Assembly: GCA_947175775.1 (NCBI GenBank)
Contig: CAMWNY010000124.1
Coordinates: 1 to 7,091 of the forward strand
DNA from: an uncultured Lachnospiraceae bacterium
GTDB lineage: Bacteria; Bacillota; Clostridia; Lachnospirales; Lachnospiraceae
Direction: 5' to 3'
DNA: 7,091 bases
Made by a program: the position numbers and the translations under genes. Positions 1-6,967 of the stretch are shown here, in pieces (position 1 is the stretch's first letter; every line of letters starts with the position of its first letter). The notes below the pieces were generated by a model. It had not been told where the DNA came from, did no database searches, and saw only the letters and a program-made list of their open reading frames with translations.

Positions 1-114
1 GTTATTGCAGCGGATACGGAGCGCGATAATTGGAAGTCGGCACAGGAGGCAATGGAGTATGGTCTGATTGACAGGGTAATTGCTGACAGGGAAGATCAAA
101 ATAAGGAAGCATAG
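1..114 (+). CDS. clpP: ATP-dependent Clp protease proteolytic subunit ClpP, C-terminal fragment
   Basis: This is the last 37 codons plus the TAG stop of a gene that begins before the window. ClpP is the serine peptidase that forms the two-ring barrel of the ClpXP/ClpCP proteases in the cytoplasm. The visible tail contains the family block DTERDNW followed by SAQEAMEYGLIDRVI, which lines up with the E. coli ClpP C-terminus (DTERDRF, then SAPEAVEYGLVD). The Asp at bases 25-27 aligns with the catalytic-triad Asp171 of E. coli; the Ser and His lie outside the window. It sits 58 bases upstream of clpX, its ATPase partner, in the same direction. I see no terminator between them, so cotranscription is likely. 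The fragment is truncated by the window edge, not by mutation. Confidence 0.95.
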   Translation, partial: VIAADTERDNWKSAQEAMEYGLIDRVIADREDQNKEA

Positions 115-172
115 TGATTGGCAATATAGTTGAAACAATCGTAATGAATAGATTTTAGAGGGAGAAGTAGGG

Positions 173-1444
173 ATGGCAGGAAAAAGCACTGAAGGAAGAG
201 TAAGATGTTCTTTCTGTAACAAAACGCAGGACCAGGTCAGAAAGCTGATAGCAGGACCGGCAGGTGTCTATATCTGTGATGAATGCGTGGATATTTGTGC
301 TGATATTATTGAGGAGGAATACGAGGAAGAAGAAACCATAGATGGTGACTTTGATATCAACCTTTTAAAGCCTGTAGAGATTAAAGAGTTTTTGGATGAT
401 TATGTTATCGGGCAGGAAGATGCAAAAAAAGTATTGTCAGTGGCGGTTTATAATCACTATAAGCGTGTGACGGCAGAGAAGGATTTGGATGTTGAGCTGC
501 AAAAGAGCAATATTATTATGATAGGACCGACTGGTTCCGGTAAAACATATCTTGCGCAGACACTTGCAAAAATCATCAATGTGCCGTTTGCAATTGCAGA
601 TGCCACGACACTGACAGAGGCAGGATATGTAGGTGAAGATGTTGAGAATATCCTTTTAAAGCTGATACAGGCGGCTGACTATGATATAGAGCGTGCGCAG
701 TATGGCATTATTTATATTGACGAAATCGATAAAATTACGAAAAAAAGTGAAAATGTATCGATTACAAGAGACGTATCAGGTGAAGGCGTACAGCAGGCAC
801 TGCTGAAAATCGTAGAGGGCACTGTGGCAAGTGTGCCGCCCCAGGGAGGCAGAAAACATCCGCATCAGGAGCTGATACAGATTGATACGACGAATATTTT
901 ATTTATATGTGGAGGTGCGTTTGACGGGCTTGATAAGATTGTTGAAAACAGACTTGACCGCAAATCAATCGGCTTCAATAAAGATATTGCTGAAAAGTCT
1001 ACAAAGGACATTGGAGCCGTGTTTAAGCAGGTGACGCCACAGGATTTGACCAAATATGGTCTGATTCCGGAGTTTGTAGGTCGTGTGCCAATTAATGTAT
1101 CGCTTGAAGGCTTGGATAAAGAAGCGCTTGTGCGTATTTTAAAGGAGCCGAAGAGTGCGTTAATTAAGCAGTATCAGAAGCTGTTTGAGTATGATGACGT
1201 AAAGCTTAACTTTGAACCGGAAGCGATTGAGGCAATTGCGGAAAAGGCGCTTGAGAGAAAGACGGGGGCGAGAGGTCTTCGTTCCATCATGGAAAGTATT
1301 ATGATGGATGTGATGTATGAGATTCCTTCTGATGATACCATAGAGGCATGCGTTATCACAAAAGAGGCAGTAGAGGGAACAAGCCAGCCTTTCATAGTAC
1401 ATCGTGAAGCAGTGCACACGGAGCGGGAGAAAAAGGCGAGATAA
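173..1444 (+). CDS. clpX: ATP-dependent Clp protease ATP-binding subunit ClpX
   Basis: ClpX is a hexameric AAA+ unfoldase that recognises substrates, unfolds them and feeds them into ClpP. The 423 residues match the usual family length. The N-terminal zinc-binding domain has Cys12, Cys15, Cys35 and Cys38 (C-X2-C-X19-C-X2-C). The AAA+ module shows Walker A GPTGSGKT (118-125), the pore-1 loop GYVG (151-154), Walker B with Asp183-Glu184, the RKH pore loop (227-229), an Arg-finger candidate Arg304 in PEFVGR, and the sensor-2 motif GAR (365-367). The IGF tripeptide at 266-268 is the loop that docks on ClpP, so this is a ClpP-dependent ClpX, consistent with the adjacent clpP. An acidic linker (about 47-59) joins the two domains. 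The ATG has a GGGAG Shine-Dalgarno (160-164) 8 bases upstream. A strong terminator follows 11 bases after the stop. Confidence 0.98.
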   Translation: MAGKSTEGRVRCSFCNKTQDQVRKLIAGPAGVYICDECVDICADIIEEEYEEEETIDGDFDINLLKPVEIKEFLDDYVIGQEDAKKVLSVAVYNHYKRVTAEKDLDVELQKSNIIMIGPTGSGKTYLAQTLAKIINVPFAIADATTLTEAGYVGEDVENILLKLIQAADYDIERAQYGIIYIDEIDKITKKSENVSITRDVSGEGVQQALLKIVEGTVASVPPQGGRKHPHQELIQIDTTNILFICGGAFDGLDKIVENRLDRKSIGFNKDIAEKSTKDIGAVFKQVTPQDLTKYGLIPEFVGRVPINVSLEGLDKEALVRILKEPKSALIKQYQKLFEYDDVKLNFEPEAIEAIAEKALERKTGARGLRSIMESIMMDVMYEIPSDDTIEACVITKEAVEGTSQPFIVHREAVHTEREKKAR

Positions 1445-1455
1445 TTGCATTGAGT

Positions 1456-1488
1456 AAAAGGGCAATCCGCTTACGGATTGTCCTTTTT
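1456..1488 (+). terminator. Rho-independent terminator after clpX
   Basis: A 14-bp stem runs from 1456-1469 to 1474-1487 around the loop CTTA (1470-1473). All pairs are Watson-Crick except one G-T wobble (1462/1481). The right arm ends in a run of T (1484-1488, then GTT), giving the canonical hairpin plus U-tract. It lies 11 bases after the clpX stop and should end the clpP-clpX transcript. The left arm starts with AAAA, so the structure could also terminate transcription on the minus strand, although no minus-strand gene lies nearby. It ends only 32 bases before the lon start codon. Confidence 0.93.
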
Positions 1489-1520
1489 GTTCAAATTTTA
1501 GGATTGGAAGGATTACGCAA

Positions 1521-3881
1521 ATGGAAAAATTTGAATTACCAATGGTGGCGCTGCGCGGGCTTACGGTAGTGCCGAATATGATTATACATTTTGATTTGAG
1601 CAGGGAGATGTCCAAGAACGCAGTGCAGAAGTCGCTCAACGAGGATCAAAGAATATTTTTGGTTGCGCAGAGAGACGAAAATGAGGAAAAATCCACAATG
1701 GAAACACTTTTCCATATTGGAACAGTTGCCAATATCAAACAGGTGACAAAGCTTCCGAATAATATTGAGCGTGTGATGGTTGAAGGCGCTGCCAGAGCGA
1801 AGCTTATGGAAGTGAAGGATTATGAGGGCGTGTTTTTTACGGCAGTTATTGAGGAAATCGATGAAGATGTAAATGATGTTGATTTGGTTTGTGAGGAGGC
1901 GCTAAAACGTTCGCTGAAAGAGGTGTTTGCGACATATGTGCGTTTTTATCCCAAAGTTGGGAAAAGTCTCGGAAAGTATTTTGAGGAAGAAAACACATTG
2001 CGCTTTTTGGTGAATCAGGTGTTGATTAATACACCCTTTTCCTATGAGAAAAAGCAGCAAATTCTTGAAATAGAGAATTTAGGCGGTCAGTGTGAAGCGC
2101 TTGTCAGCCTGATTATGAATGAGGCACAAATTGCGTCAATCAGAACGCAGCTGGCAATGAAAGTGAAAGAAAAAATAGACAAGAACCAAAGGGACTATAT
2201 TCTTCGGGAGCAGCTTGAGTATATACAGGATGAGTTAGGCGGGGATGACAAAGGTTCGGAGGCAGCGCAGTTTGAAGAGGCTGTTCAAAAGATGAAAGCA
2301 GGCGATGAGGTAAAAGAGAAAATACGCAAAGAGATTGCGCGTTTTCAGAAAATCACCAATTCCAGCTCGGAGAGCGCGGTGGAAAGAGGATATATCGAGA
2401 CGCTTTTAGAGCTTCCGTGGGACAAGGCATCAAAGGATTACAACGGTATTGAACATGCAGAGGAAATTTTGGCACGCGATCATTACGGTTTGGAAAAGGT
2501 GAAGGAGCGTATTATTGAGTATCTTGCGGTGCGCAGTTTGACACATAAAGGCGATACGCCGATTTTATGCCTTGTAGGACCGCCGGGAACCGGAAAAACC
2601 TCTATTGCAAAGTCGATTGCCGAGGCGCTTCACAAAAAGTATGTGCGTATTTGCCTTGGCGGAGTGCGTGATGAGGCGGAGATACGCGGTCACAGAAAAA
2701 CGTATGTGGGAGCAATGCCTGGACGCATTGCGGCAGGCTTAAGGCAGGCAGGCGTGTGCAATCCGCTGATGCTGCTGGACGAAATCGATAAGGTGAGTAG
2801 TGATTATAAAGGGGATACGCAGTCTGCATTGCTTGAGGTGCTTGATCCGGAACAGAATTGTCATTTTCGCGATCATTATGTGGAACTGCCGATTGACTTA
2901 TCGAAGGTTTTGTTTATTGCAACGGCAAATGATGCAGGAAATATTCCAAGACCACTGCTTGACCGCATGGATATAATCGAGGTGTCAAGCTATACTGCAA
3001 ACGAGAAATTTCACATTGCAAAAGAGCATTTATGGAAGAAGCAGTTGGGACGAAACGGACTGAAGGAGTCTCAAATTACAATCAGCGACAATGCGATGCG
3101 CGGTATTATTGCGAGCTATACAAGGGAAGCGGGAGTGCGCAGTTTGGAAAGAAAGCTTGGGACGGTATGCAGAAAGGCAGCTTTGGAAATACTCAAAAGC
3201 AAGGACCGAAAAGGAAAGTGTATCAGGGTTGATGCAAAGCGCCTTGAGAAATATTTGGGAAAACCAAGGTATCATGAAGATATGGCAAATGAAAAAGACG
3301 ATGTAGGTATCGTGAGAGGCCTTGCGTGGACCAGTGTTGGCGGTGATACGCTTGAAATAGAGGTAAACGTTATGCCTGGAAAGGGTGAAGTGGAGCTTAC
3401 CGGAAAGCTTGGAGACGTAATGAAAGAGTCCGCAAAGACAGGGCTTAGTTATATTCGTTCGATAGCGCCCCAATATAACATCAAACCGGAGTTTTTTAAG
3501 GAAAATGATTTTCATATACATATTCCGGAAGGAGCGGTTCCAAAAGACGGACCATCTGCAGGAATCACAATGGCGACAGCGGTGCTTTCGGCAGTTACAG
3601 ATACGCCGGTAAAAGCGAAGGTTGCAATGACGGGTGAGATTACGCTTCGGGGAAGAGTGCTTGCAATCGGAGGTTTGAAGGAAAAGCTTTTAGCGGCAAA
3701 AACGGCGGGAATGAAAACCGTAATCGTGCCAAAAGAGAATGAAAAAGATGTCGTTGAGATTGCAGGAGAGATAAAATCAGGCATGGAAATATGCTTTGTA
3801 GAGTCAATGGACGAAGTGATAGAAAAAGCTTTTGTTACAAATAGGAGAAAAACGAATGGTAATAAAAAAAGTAAGTCTTGA
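1521..3881 (+). CDS. lon: ATP-dependent endopeptidase Lon (LonA type)
   Basis: Lon is a cytoplasmic homo-oligomeric AAA+ serine protease that degrades damaged and regulatory proteins, with ATPase and peptidase on one chain. The 786 residues are normal for LonA. The N-terminal substrate-binding domain starts with LPMVALRGL and runs to about residue 200. It is followed by a charged helical region (about 205-300), then the AAA+ domain with Walker A GPPGTGKT (353-360), Walker B LMLLDE (416-421), sensor-1 Asn470, Arg-finger candidate Arg482 and sensor-2 candidate Arg540. The protease domain (about 595-775) carries the Ser-Lys dyad: Ser679 in PKDGPSAG and Lys722 in GGLKEK, with the same 43-residue separation as E. 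coli Lon. The soluble LonA layout, with no membrane insertion in the AAA+ domain, excludes LonB. A GGAAGG site (1506-1511) lies 9 bases before the ATG. The short Lys/Arg/Asn-rich C-terminal tail is encoded where the gene overlaps ysxC. Confidence 0.98.
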   Translation: MEKFELPMVALRGLTVVPNMIIHFDLSREMSKNAVQKSLNEDQRIFLVAQRDENEEKSTMETLFHIGTVANIKQVTKLPNNIERVMVEGAARAKLMEVKDYEGVFFTAVIEEIDEDVNDVDLVCEEALKRSLKEVFATYVRFYPKVGKSLGKYFEEENTLRFLVNQVLINTPFSYEKKQQILEIENLGGQCEALVSLIMNEAQIASIRTQLAMKVKEKIDKNQRDYILREQLEYIQDELGGDDKGSEAAQFEEAVQKMKAGDEVKEKIRKEIARFQKITNSSSESAVERGYIETLLELPWDKASKDYNGIEHAEEILARDHYGLEKVKERIIEYLAVRSLTHKGDTPILCLVGPPGTGKTSIAKSIAEALHKKYVRICLGGVRDEAEIRGHRKTYVGAMPGRIAAGLRQAGVCNPLMLLDEIDKVSSDYKGDTQSALLEVLDPEQNCHFRDHYVELPIDLSKVLFIATANDAGNIPRPLLDRMDIIEVSSYTANEKFHIAKEHLWKKQLGRNGLKESQITISDNAMRGIIASYTREAGVRSLERKLGTVCRKAALEILKSKDRKGKCIRVDAKRLEKYLGKPRYHEDMANEKDDVGIVRGLAWTSVGGDTLEIEVNVMPGKGEVELTGKLGDVMKESAKTGLSYIRSIAPQYNIKPEFFKENDFHIHIPEGAVPKDGPSAGITMATAVLSAVTDTPVKAKVAMTGEITLRGRVLAIGGLKEKLLAAKTAGMKTVIVPKENEKDVVEIAGEIKSGMEICFVESMDEVIEKAFVTNRRKTNGNKKSKS
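3843..3847 (+). promoter_or_regulatory. Ribosome binding site fixing the ysxC start
   Basis: AGGAG lies 8 bases before the ATG at 3856 and inside the lon reading frame, where it contributes to Arg-Arg codons. It favours the ATG at 3856 over an in-frame TTG at 3832, which lies upstream of this site and would add eight residues not expected in the family. Confidence 0.85.
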
Positions 3882-4479
3882 AACCGTTATCGGGGTTACA
3901 AGCAAAATACCGGAAAATCAGATGCCTGAGATTGCCTTTGCGGGCAAAAGTAACGTAGGAAAATCGTCTCTGATCAACGCACTGATGAACAGAAAGTCGT
4001 TAGCGCGTACCAGTGCGCAGCCGGGAAAGACGCAGACCATTAATTTCTATAATATCAATGACGATTTGTACTTTGTGGATTTGCCCGGGTACGGTTATGC
4101 AAAGGTAAGCCTTGAGGCGAAAGAAAAATGGGGAAAAATGGTAGAGCGCTACTTAAAAAAATCAAGGCAGCTTCGGGCGGTATTTTTGCTGATTGACATC
4201 CGTCATGATCCGTCCGTAAACGACAGGCAGATGTATGAGTGGATTTGTGCAAACGGCTATCATCCGATTATCATTGCGACAAAGCTGGATAAGATTAACC
4301 GAAGTCAGATTCAAAAGCATATTAAAATGGTAAAGCAGGGATTATGTGTAGATAAAAATACGGTTGTCATTCCCTTTTCGGCAGTTTCAAAGCAGGGACG
4401 CGATGAGATTTATGCGTTGATTGATAAAATAATATCAAATGAGGAGCATAACATGCAAAAAGACGCGGAGGAAGAGTAG
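3856..4479 (+). CDS. ysxC: Ribosome biogenesis GTP-binding protein YsxC/YihA (EngB)
   Basis: This is a TRAFAC-class small GTPase that acts in late assembly of the 50S ribosomal subunit and is essential in B. subtilis. From the ATG at 3856 the protein has 207 residues, typical of the family. G1 is GKSNVGKS (30-37). The switch I region has the signature SAQPGKTQTINFY with Thr59/Thr61. G3 is DLPGYGYA (75-82). G4 is TKLD (142-145), the family's usual replacement for NKxD. G5 is SAV (175-177). The N-terminus resembles other YsxC proteins, with the G domain starting after about 25 residues. The gene overlaps the last 26 bases of lon in another frame, which suggests translational coupling, and it is followed after 3 bases by the ytvI-like gene. 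An extension to the TTG at 3832 is possible in frame but unlikely given the Shine-Dalgarno position. Confidence 0.96.
   Translation: MVIKKVSLETVIGVTSKIPENQMPEIAFAGKSNVGKSSLINALMNRKSLARTSAQPGKTQTINFYNINDDLYFVDLPGYGYAKVSLEAKEKWGKMVERYLKKSRQLRAVFLLIDIRHDPSVNDRQMYEWICANGYHPIIIATKLDKINRSQIQKHIKMVKQGLCVDKNTVVIPFSAVSKQGRDEIYALIDKIISNEEHNMQKDAEEE
4467..4471 (+). promoter_or_regulatory. Ribosome binding site of the ytvI-like gene
   Basis: GGAGG lies within the last codons of ysxC (its Glu-rich end), 11 bases before the ATG at 4483. The spacing is slightly long but usable. It supports this ATG as the start and makes initiation likely to depend on ribosomes finishing ysxC. Confidence 0.7.
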
Positions 4480-4482
4480 CAT

Positions 4483-5649
4483 ATGAGTCAGGATATGAAA
4501 TCAATTATCAAAGCATTGACGAATCTTGCGTTTTCTTTGGTTGTCCTGCTTTTGTGCATCTTTTTGATACCAAAACTGATTATGCTTTTTATGCCGCTTC
4601 TGATTGGCTGGTTAATATCCTGTATTGCCAATCCGTTTGTGGTATTTTTGGAAAGTAAAATTAAGATACGCAGGAAAGCGGGAACGGTTGTCGTAATTGT
4701 GGCGGTAATTGCCATGGTAAGCGGTATCGGATACGCGGTATGTTCTGTTTTGTTCCGCCAAATTTATGGATTTGTCAAGGAACTGCCCGATATGTGGGAA
4801 CTTTTAGTGAATGACCTTGACAGTTTTGCTTCCCTTGCAAATCAATATATGGGAGGTGTTGCGCCAAATCTTACGGAATTTTTCAACAGCATTGCCGTAT
4901 CAATTGGAGAAGCGATAACGGCGCTGCCTTCCAAATTGGATTTTGATACCTTTGGCGGTATGGGAACGATGGTGGGAAACATTGCTAATGTGGCGATTTC
5001 CGTGATAATGACAATGCTTTCGGCATACTTTTTTATTGCGGACAGAGAGTGGCTTTACAGGGCGCTTGACAAAATTGTTCCTAAAAGCATTGCCCAAAAA
5101 TATGATGTGTTTTACCGAAGCTTAAAACAGGCCGTGGGCGGATATTTCAAGGCGCAGCTGCGCATTGAGGTTTGGATGTATCTTTTGATGCTGCTAGGTC
5201 TTACCGTATTACAGGTACGGTATGCCCTTTTGATTGCCCTTTTAATTGCAGTGATTGATATTCTGCCGTTTTTTGGAAGCGGAGCCGTACTTGTGCCGTG
5301 GGCAATTGTAACGGCGCTTAGCGGAGATTATATGCGCGCAGTCGGTTTTCTTATTATATGGGGCGCAGGGCAGCTGTTTCGTCAGCTTATTCAGCCCAAG
5401 ATTATGGGGGATTCCATTGGAATGGAACCGATTCCGACGATTATTCTGCTGTTTATAGGCTATAAGATGGCAGGCGTGATTGGAATGCTTGTTGCGGTGC
5501 CGATTGGAATTATTGTAGTGAATATGAATGATGCGGGCTTTTTTGACACATCAAAGCAGAGTGTGAAGATTCTTGTGACACAGCTGAATCGGTTTCGGAA
5601 ACTAAGCAAAGAAGATTTGCAGATATTGGAAAAAAACAATAAGGAGTAA
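4483..5649 (+). CDS. ytvI: AI-2E family (UPF0118) membrane protein, YtvI-like
   Basis: This is a polytopic membrane protein of the AI-2E/PerM (UPF0118) family, 388 residues, close to the usual length. Hydrophobic segments lie at about 12-28, 31-48, 67-92, 160-186, 228-245, 247-262, 264-280, 286-300 and 315-347. Between the third and fourth is a long, less hydrophobic region (about 93-155), as in the family. The family signature DILPFFGSG is at 259-267, followed by a QPKIMGDSIGMEPIPT block (304-319) and GVIGMLVAVPIG (331-342). The pattern resembles the YtvI subgroup, named for a B. subtilis sporulation-associated membrane protein; its transported substrate, if any, is not established. The subgroup call is from recollection of the family and is less sure than the family call. 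It sits 3 bases after ysxC and 4 bases before truA. No separate promoter is visible, so it is probably expressed with lon-ysxC. Confidence 0.82.
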   Translation: MSQDMKSIIKALTNLAFSLVVLLLCIFLIPKLIMLFMPLLIGWLISCIANPFVVFLESKIKIRRKAGTVVVIVAVIAMVSGIGYAVCSVLFRQIYGFVKELPDMWELLVNDLDSFASLANQYMGGVAPNLTEFFNSIAVSIGEAITALPSKLDFDTFGGMGTMVGNIANVAISVIMTMLSAYFFIADREWLYRALDKIVPKSIAQKYDVFYRSLKQAVGGYFKAQLRIEVWMYLLMLLGLTVLQVRYALLIALLIAVIDILPFFGSGAVLVPWAIVTALSGDYMRAVGFLIIWGAGQLFRQLIQPKIMGDSIGMEPIPTIILLFIGYKMAGVIGMLVAVPIGIIVVNMNDAGFFDTSKQSVKILVTQLNRFRKLSKEDLQILEKNNKE

Positions 5650-5653
5650 ACGG

Positions 5654-6394
5654 ATGCGAAACTTTAAAATAATACTCCAATACGAAGGGACACGCTATCA
5701 GGGCTGGCAGCGGCAGGATTCCACAGAGAACACGATACAGGGAAAGTTAGAGGCAATTCTTGGAAAAATGACAGGGAAAGGCTTTGTGCAGGTGAATGGC
5801 TCGGGGCGCACGGATTCAGGTGTACATGCGCTGGGGCAGACAGCAAATTTTAAGATAGAGACGGATATGATGCCGCAGGATATTTTATGCTATATCAACC
5901 GCTATCTTCCAGAGGATATTGGCGTGATTGATATTCGCGAGATGCCGGAACGTTTTCATAGCAGGTTAAATGCAAAAAAGAAAACGTATGTTTATCGTAT
6001 TTGGAATTCGCCGCTGCCTTGCGTGTTTGAACGGCGGTATGTATATGAGCTTGAAGAATTACTTGACGTCAGTGCGATGCAAAGAGCAGCGGCGCATTTA
6101 ATAGGAAAGCATGATTTTAAAGCTTTTACATCCACAAAGAGAAGTAAAAAATCAACCGTGCGCACGATTGAACGCATTGATATGGAAAAAAGAGGAAATG
6201 AGCTGGTGATTACCTATCAGGGAGACGGCTTTTTATATCATATGGTGCGGATTCTGACAGGAACGTTAATAGAAGTCGGTCTGCATAAGCGTGATGAGCA
6301 TTCAGTGCAAATGCTTTTGGAAAAGGGAACGAGGGAATTGTCAGGTACACTTGTTCCTGCGAAAGGGCTTTGCCTTGTGGCAGTGGAATATTAA
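5654..6394 (+). CDS. truA: tRNA pseudouridine(38-40) synthase TruA
   Basis: TruA converts uridines 38, 39 and 40 in the anticodon arm of many tRNAs to pseudouridine. The 246 residues are typical. The N-terminal strand YEGTRYQGWQRQ (10-21) is characteristic. The catalytic motif GSGRTDSGVHALGQ (49-62) contains Asp54, equivalent to the catalytic Asp60 of E. coli TruA. The conserved segment KKTYVYRIW (109-117) and the C-terminal DGFLYHMVR motif (191-199), followed by GTLIEVG, complete the fold. An AAGGAG site (5641-5646) lies 7 bases before the ATG and abuts the TAA stop of the preceding gene, so translation is probably coupled. No convincing terminator follows; the next gene has its own promoter 8 bases beyond the truA stop. 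Confidence 0.97.
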   Translation: MRNFKIILQYEGTRYQGWQRQDSTENTIQGKLEAILGKMTGKGFVQVNGSGRTDSGVHALGQTANFKIETDMMPQDILCYINRYLPEDIGVIDIREMPERFHSRLNAKKKTYVYRIWNSPLPCVFERRYVYELEELLDVSAMQRAAAHLIGKHDFKAFTSTKRSKKSTVRTIERIDMEKRGNELVITYQGDGFLYHMVRILTGTLIEVGLHKRDEHSVQMLLEKGTRELSGTLVPAKGLCLVAVEY

Positions 6395-6401
6395 TCAAGA
6401 C

Positions 6402-6429
6402 TTGCACTTTTTGCATAGTTTGGTATACT
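6402..6429 (+). promoter_or_regulatory. SigA-type promoter with extended -10 for the YcxB-like gene and tsaE
   Basis: TTGCAC (-35, 6402-6407, 4 of 6 consensus bases) and TATACT (-10, 6424-6429, 5 of 6) are separated by 16 bases. TGG directly precedes the -10, which gives an extended -10 element (TGn). The expected transcription start is near 6436-6438, leaving a leader of about 30 bases before the ATG at 6467. It is the best promoter-like sequence I see in the gaps of this window. Confidence 0.75.
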
Positions 6430-6466
6430 GTAAAGGGATTATGTATAGAGAAAGGCGGGAGCTGTA

Positions 6467-6946
6467 ATGGAACTTGAAATTGATGTAAAGGTAACGTCAT
6501 CAGATCTTTACGATTATTTGCTGTATCATACATATACAGGTTTTTCCGGTATGCTCGGAACATTGGTGGGTGTTTTCCTAATCATGGCATTCCTGTCAAC
6601 AAAATATGTAATTTATTTGATTGCAGGTATTGTGCTGATTGCCTACATGCCCTGTTCCCTTTTTTTGAAGGCAAAGCAGCAGGTTATAAACAATCCCGTG
6701 TTTAAGAAGTCCCTTCATTATAAAATGACAGAGGAAGGAATCAGCGTATCCCAGGGAGAAAACGAGGAGACGCAGAGTTGGGAAAGCTGTGTAAAGGCAG
6801 TTTCAACAGGCAGAAGCATTATCCTCTATACGTCGAGAACAACTGCTTCTATTTTCCCAAAAAGAGATTTAGGAGATAAAAAAGAAGCGTTGATACAGGC
6901 AATATCAACACATATGCCGCCCAAAAAGGTGAAAATCCGTTTTTAG
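6467..6946 (+). CDS. YcxB-like family membrane protein, function unknown
   Basis: This is a 159-residue protein resembling the YcxB-like family, small membrane proteins of unknown role common in Firmicutes. After a short polar N-terminus that begins with a strand-like segment (ELEIDVKVT, 2-10), two adjacent hydrophobic helices are visible at about 26-44 and 47-66. A soluble C-terminal domain (about 80-159) follows. It contains the family-like pattern of a basic 'YKMTEEGI' strand, the SWESCVKAV segment (104-112) and the SIFPKRDL motif (128-135). The YcxB assignment rests on this layout and motif. The ATG at 6467 has a purine-rich AAAGGCGGGAG site (6451-6461) ending 5 bases upstream. The gene has its own promoter after truA and lies 21 bases before tsaE with no terminator visible between them, so both probably share a transcript. 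No catalytic residues are recognisable, and I do not assign a biochemical function. Confidence 0.85.
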   Translation: MELEIDVKVTSSDLYDYLLYHTYTGFSGMLGTLVGVFLIMAFLSTKYVIYLIAGIVLIAYMPCSLFLKAKQQVINNPVFKKSLHYKMTEEGISVSQGENEETQSWESCVKAVSTGRSIILYTSRTTASIFPKRDLGDKKEALIQAISTHMPPKKVKIRF

Positions 6947-6967
6947 GAAAGGACCGGAGCGAAAAAT

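Noticed and set aside
115..172. Possible clpX promoter in the clpP-clpX gap (TTGGCA at 118-123 or TTGAAA at 130-135)
   Set aside because: Neither -35-like hexamer has a -10 matching more than about half the consensus at 16-18 bases. An internal promoter is possible but not supported by the sequence.
1445..1520. Heat-shock operators (CIRCE or CtsR heptad repeats) before lon
   Set aside because: GTTCAAA at 1489-1495 resembles one CtsR heptad, but there is no second heptad 3 bases away. No CIRCE inverted repeat is present in this gap or ahead of clpX.
1160..1639. 159-codon open frame on the minus strand across the clpX end and lon start
   Set aside because: It lies antisense to two well-supported genes, spans the terminator, has no family features and reads as low-complexity Leu/Ser/Ile/Phe sequence. 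It is a shadow of the plus-strand codons.
3030..3521. 163-codon open frame on the minus strand inside lon
   Set aside because: It is entirely antisense to the conserved AAA+ and protease domains of Lon, with no recognisable protein family.
3832..3855. Upstream in-frame TTG start for ysxC
   Set aside because: The TTG lies upstream of the AGGAG site, which is correctly spaced for the ATG at 3856. The extra eight residues are not part of the GTPase family.
5202..5222. Perfect 7-bp inverted repeat TACCGTA / TACGGTA with a 7-base loop inside the ytvI-like gene
   Set aside because: It is short, inside conserved coding sequence and has no U-tract directly after it. One such repeat is expected by chance in 7 kb.
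6210..6563. 117-codon minus-strand frame across the truA end and the YcxB-like start
   Set aside because: It runs through the promoter region and two genes on the other strand, and shows no family resemblance.
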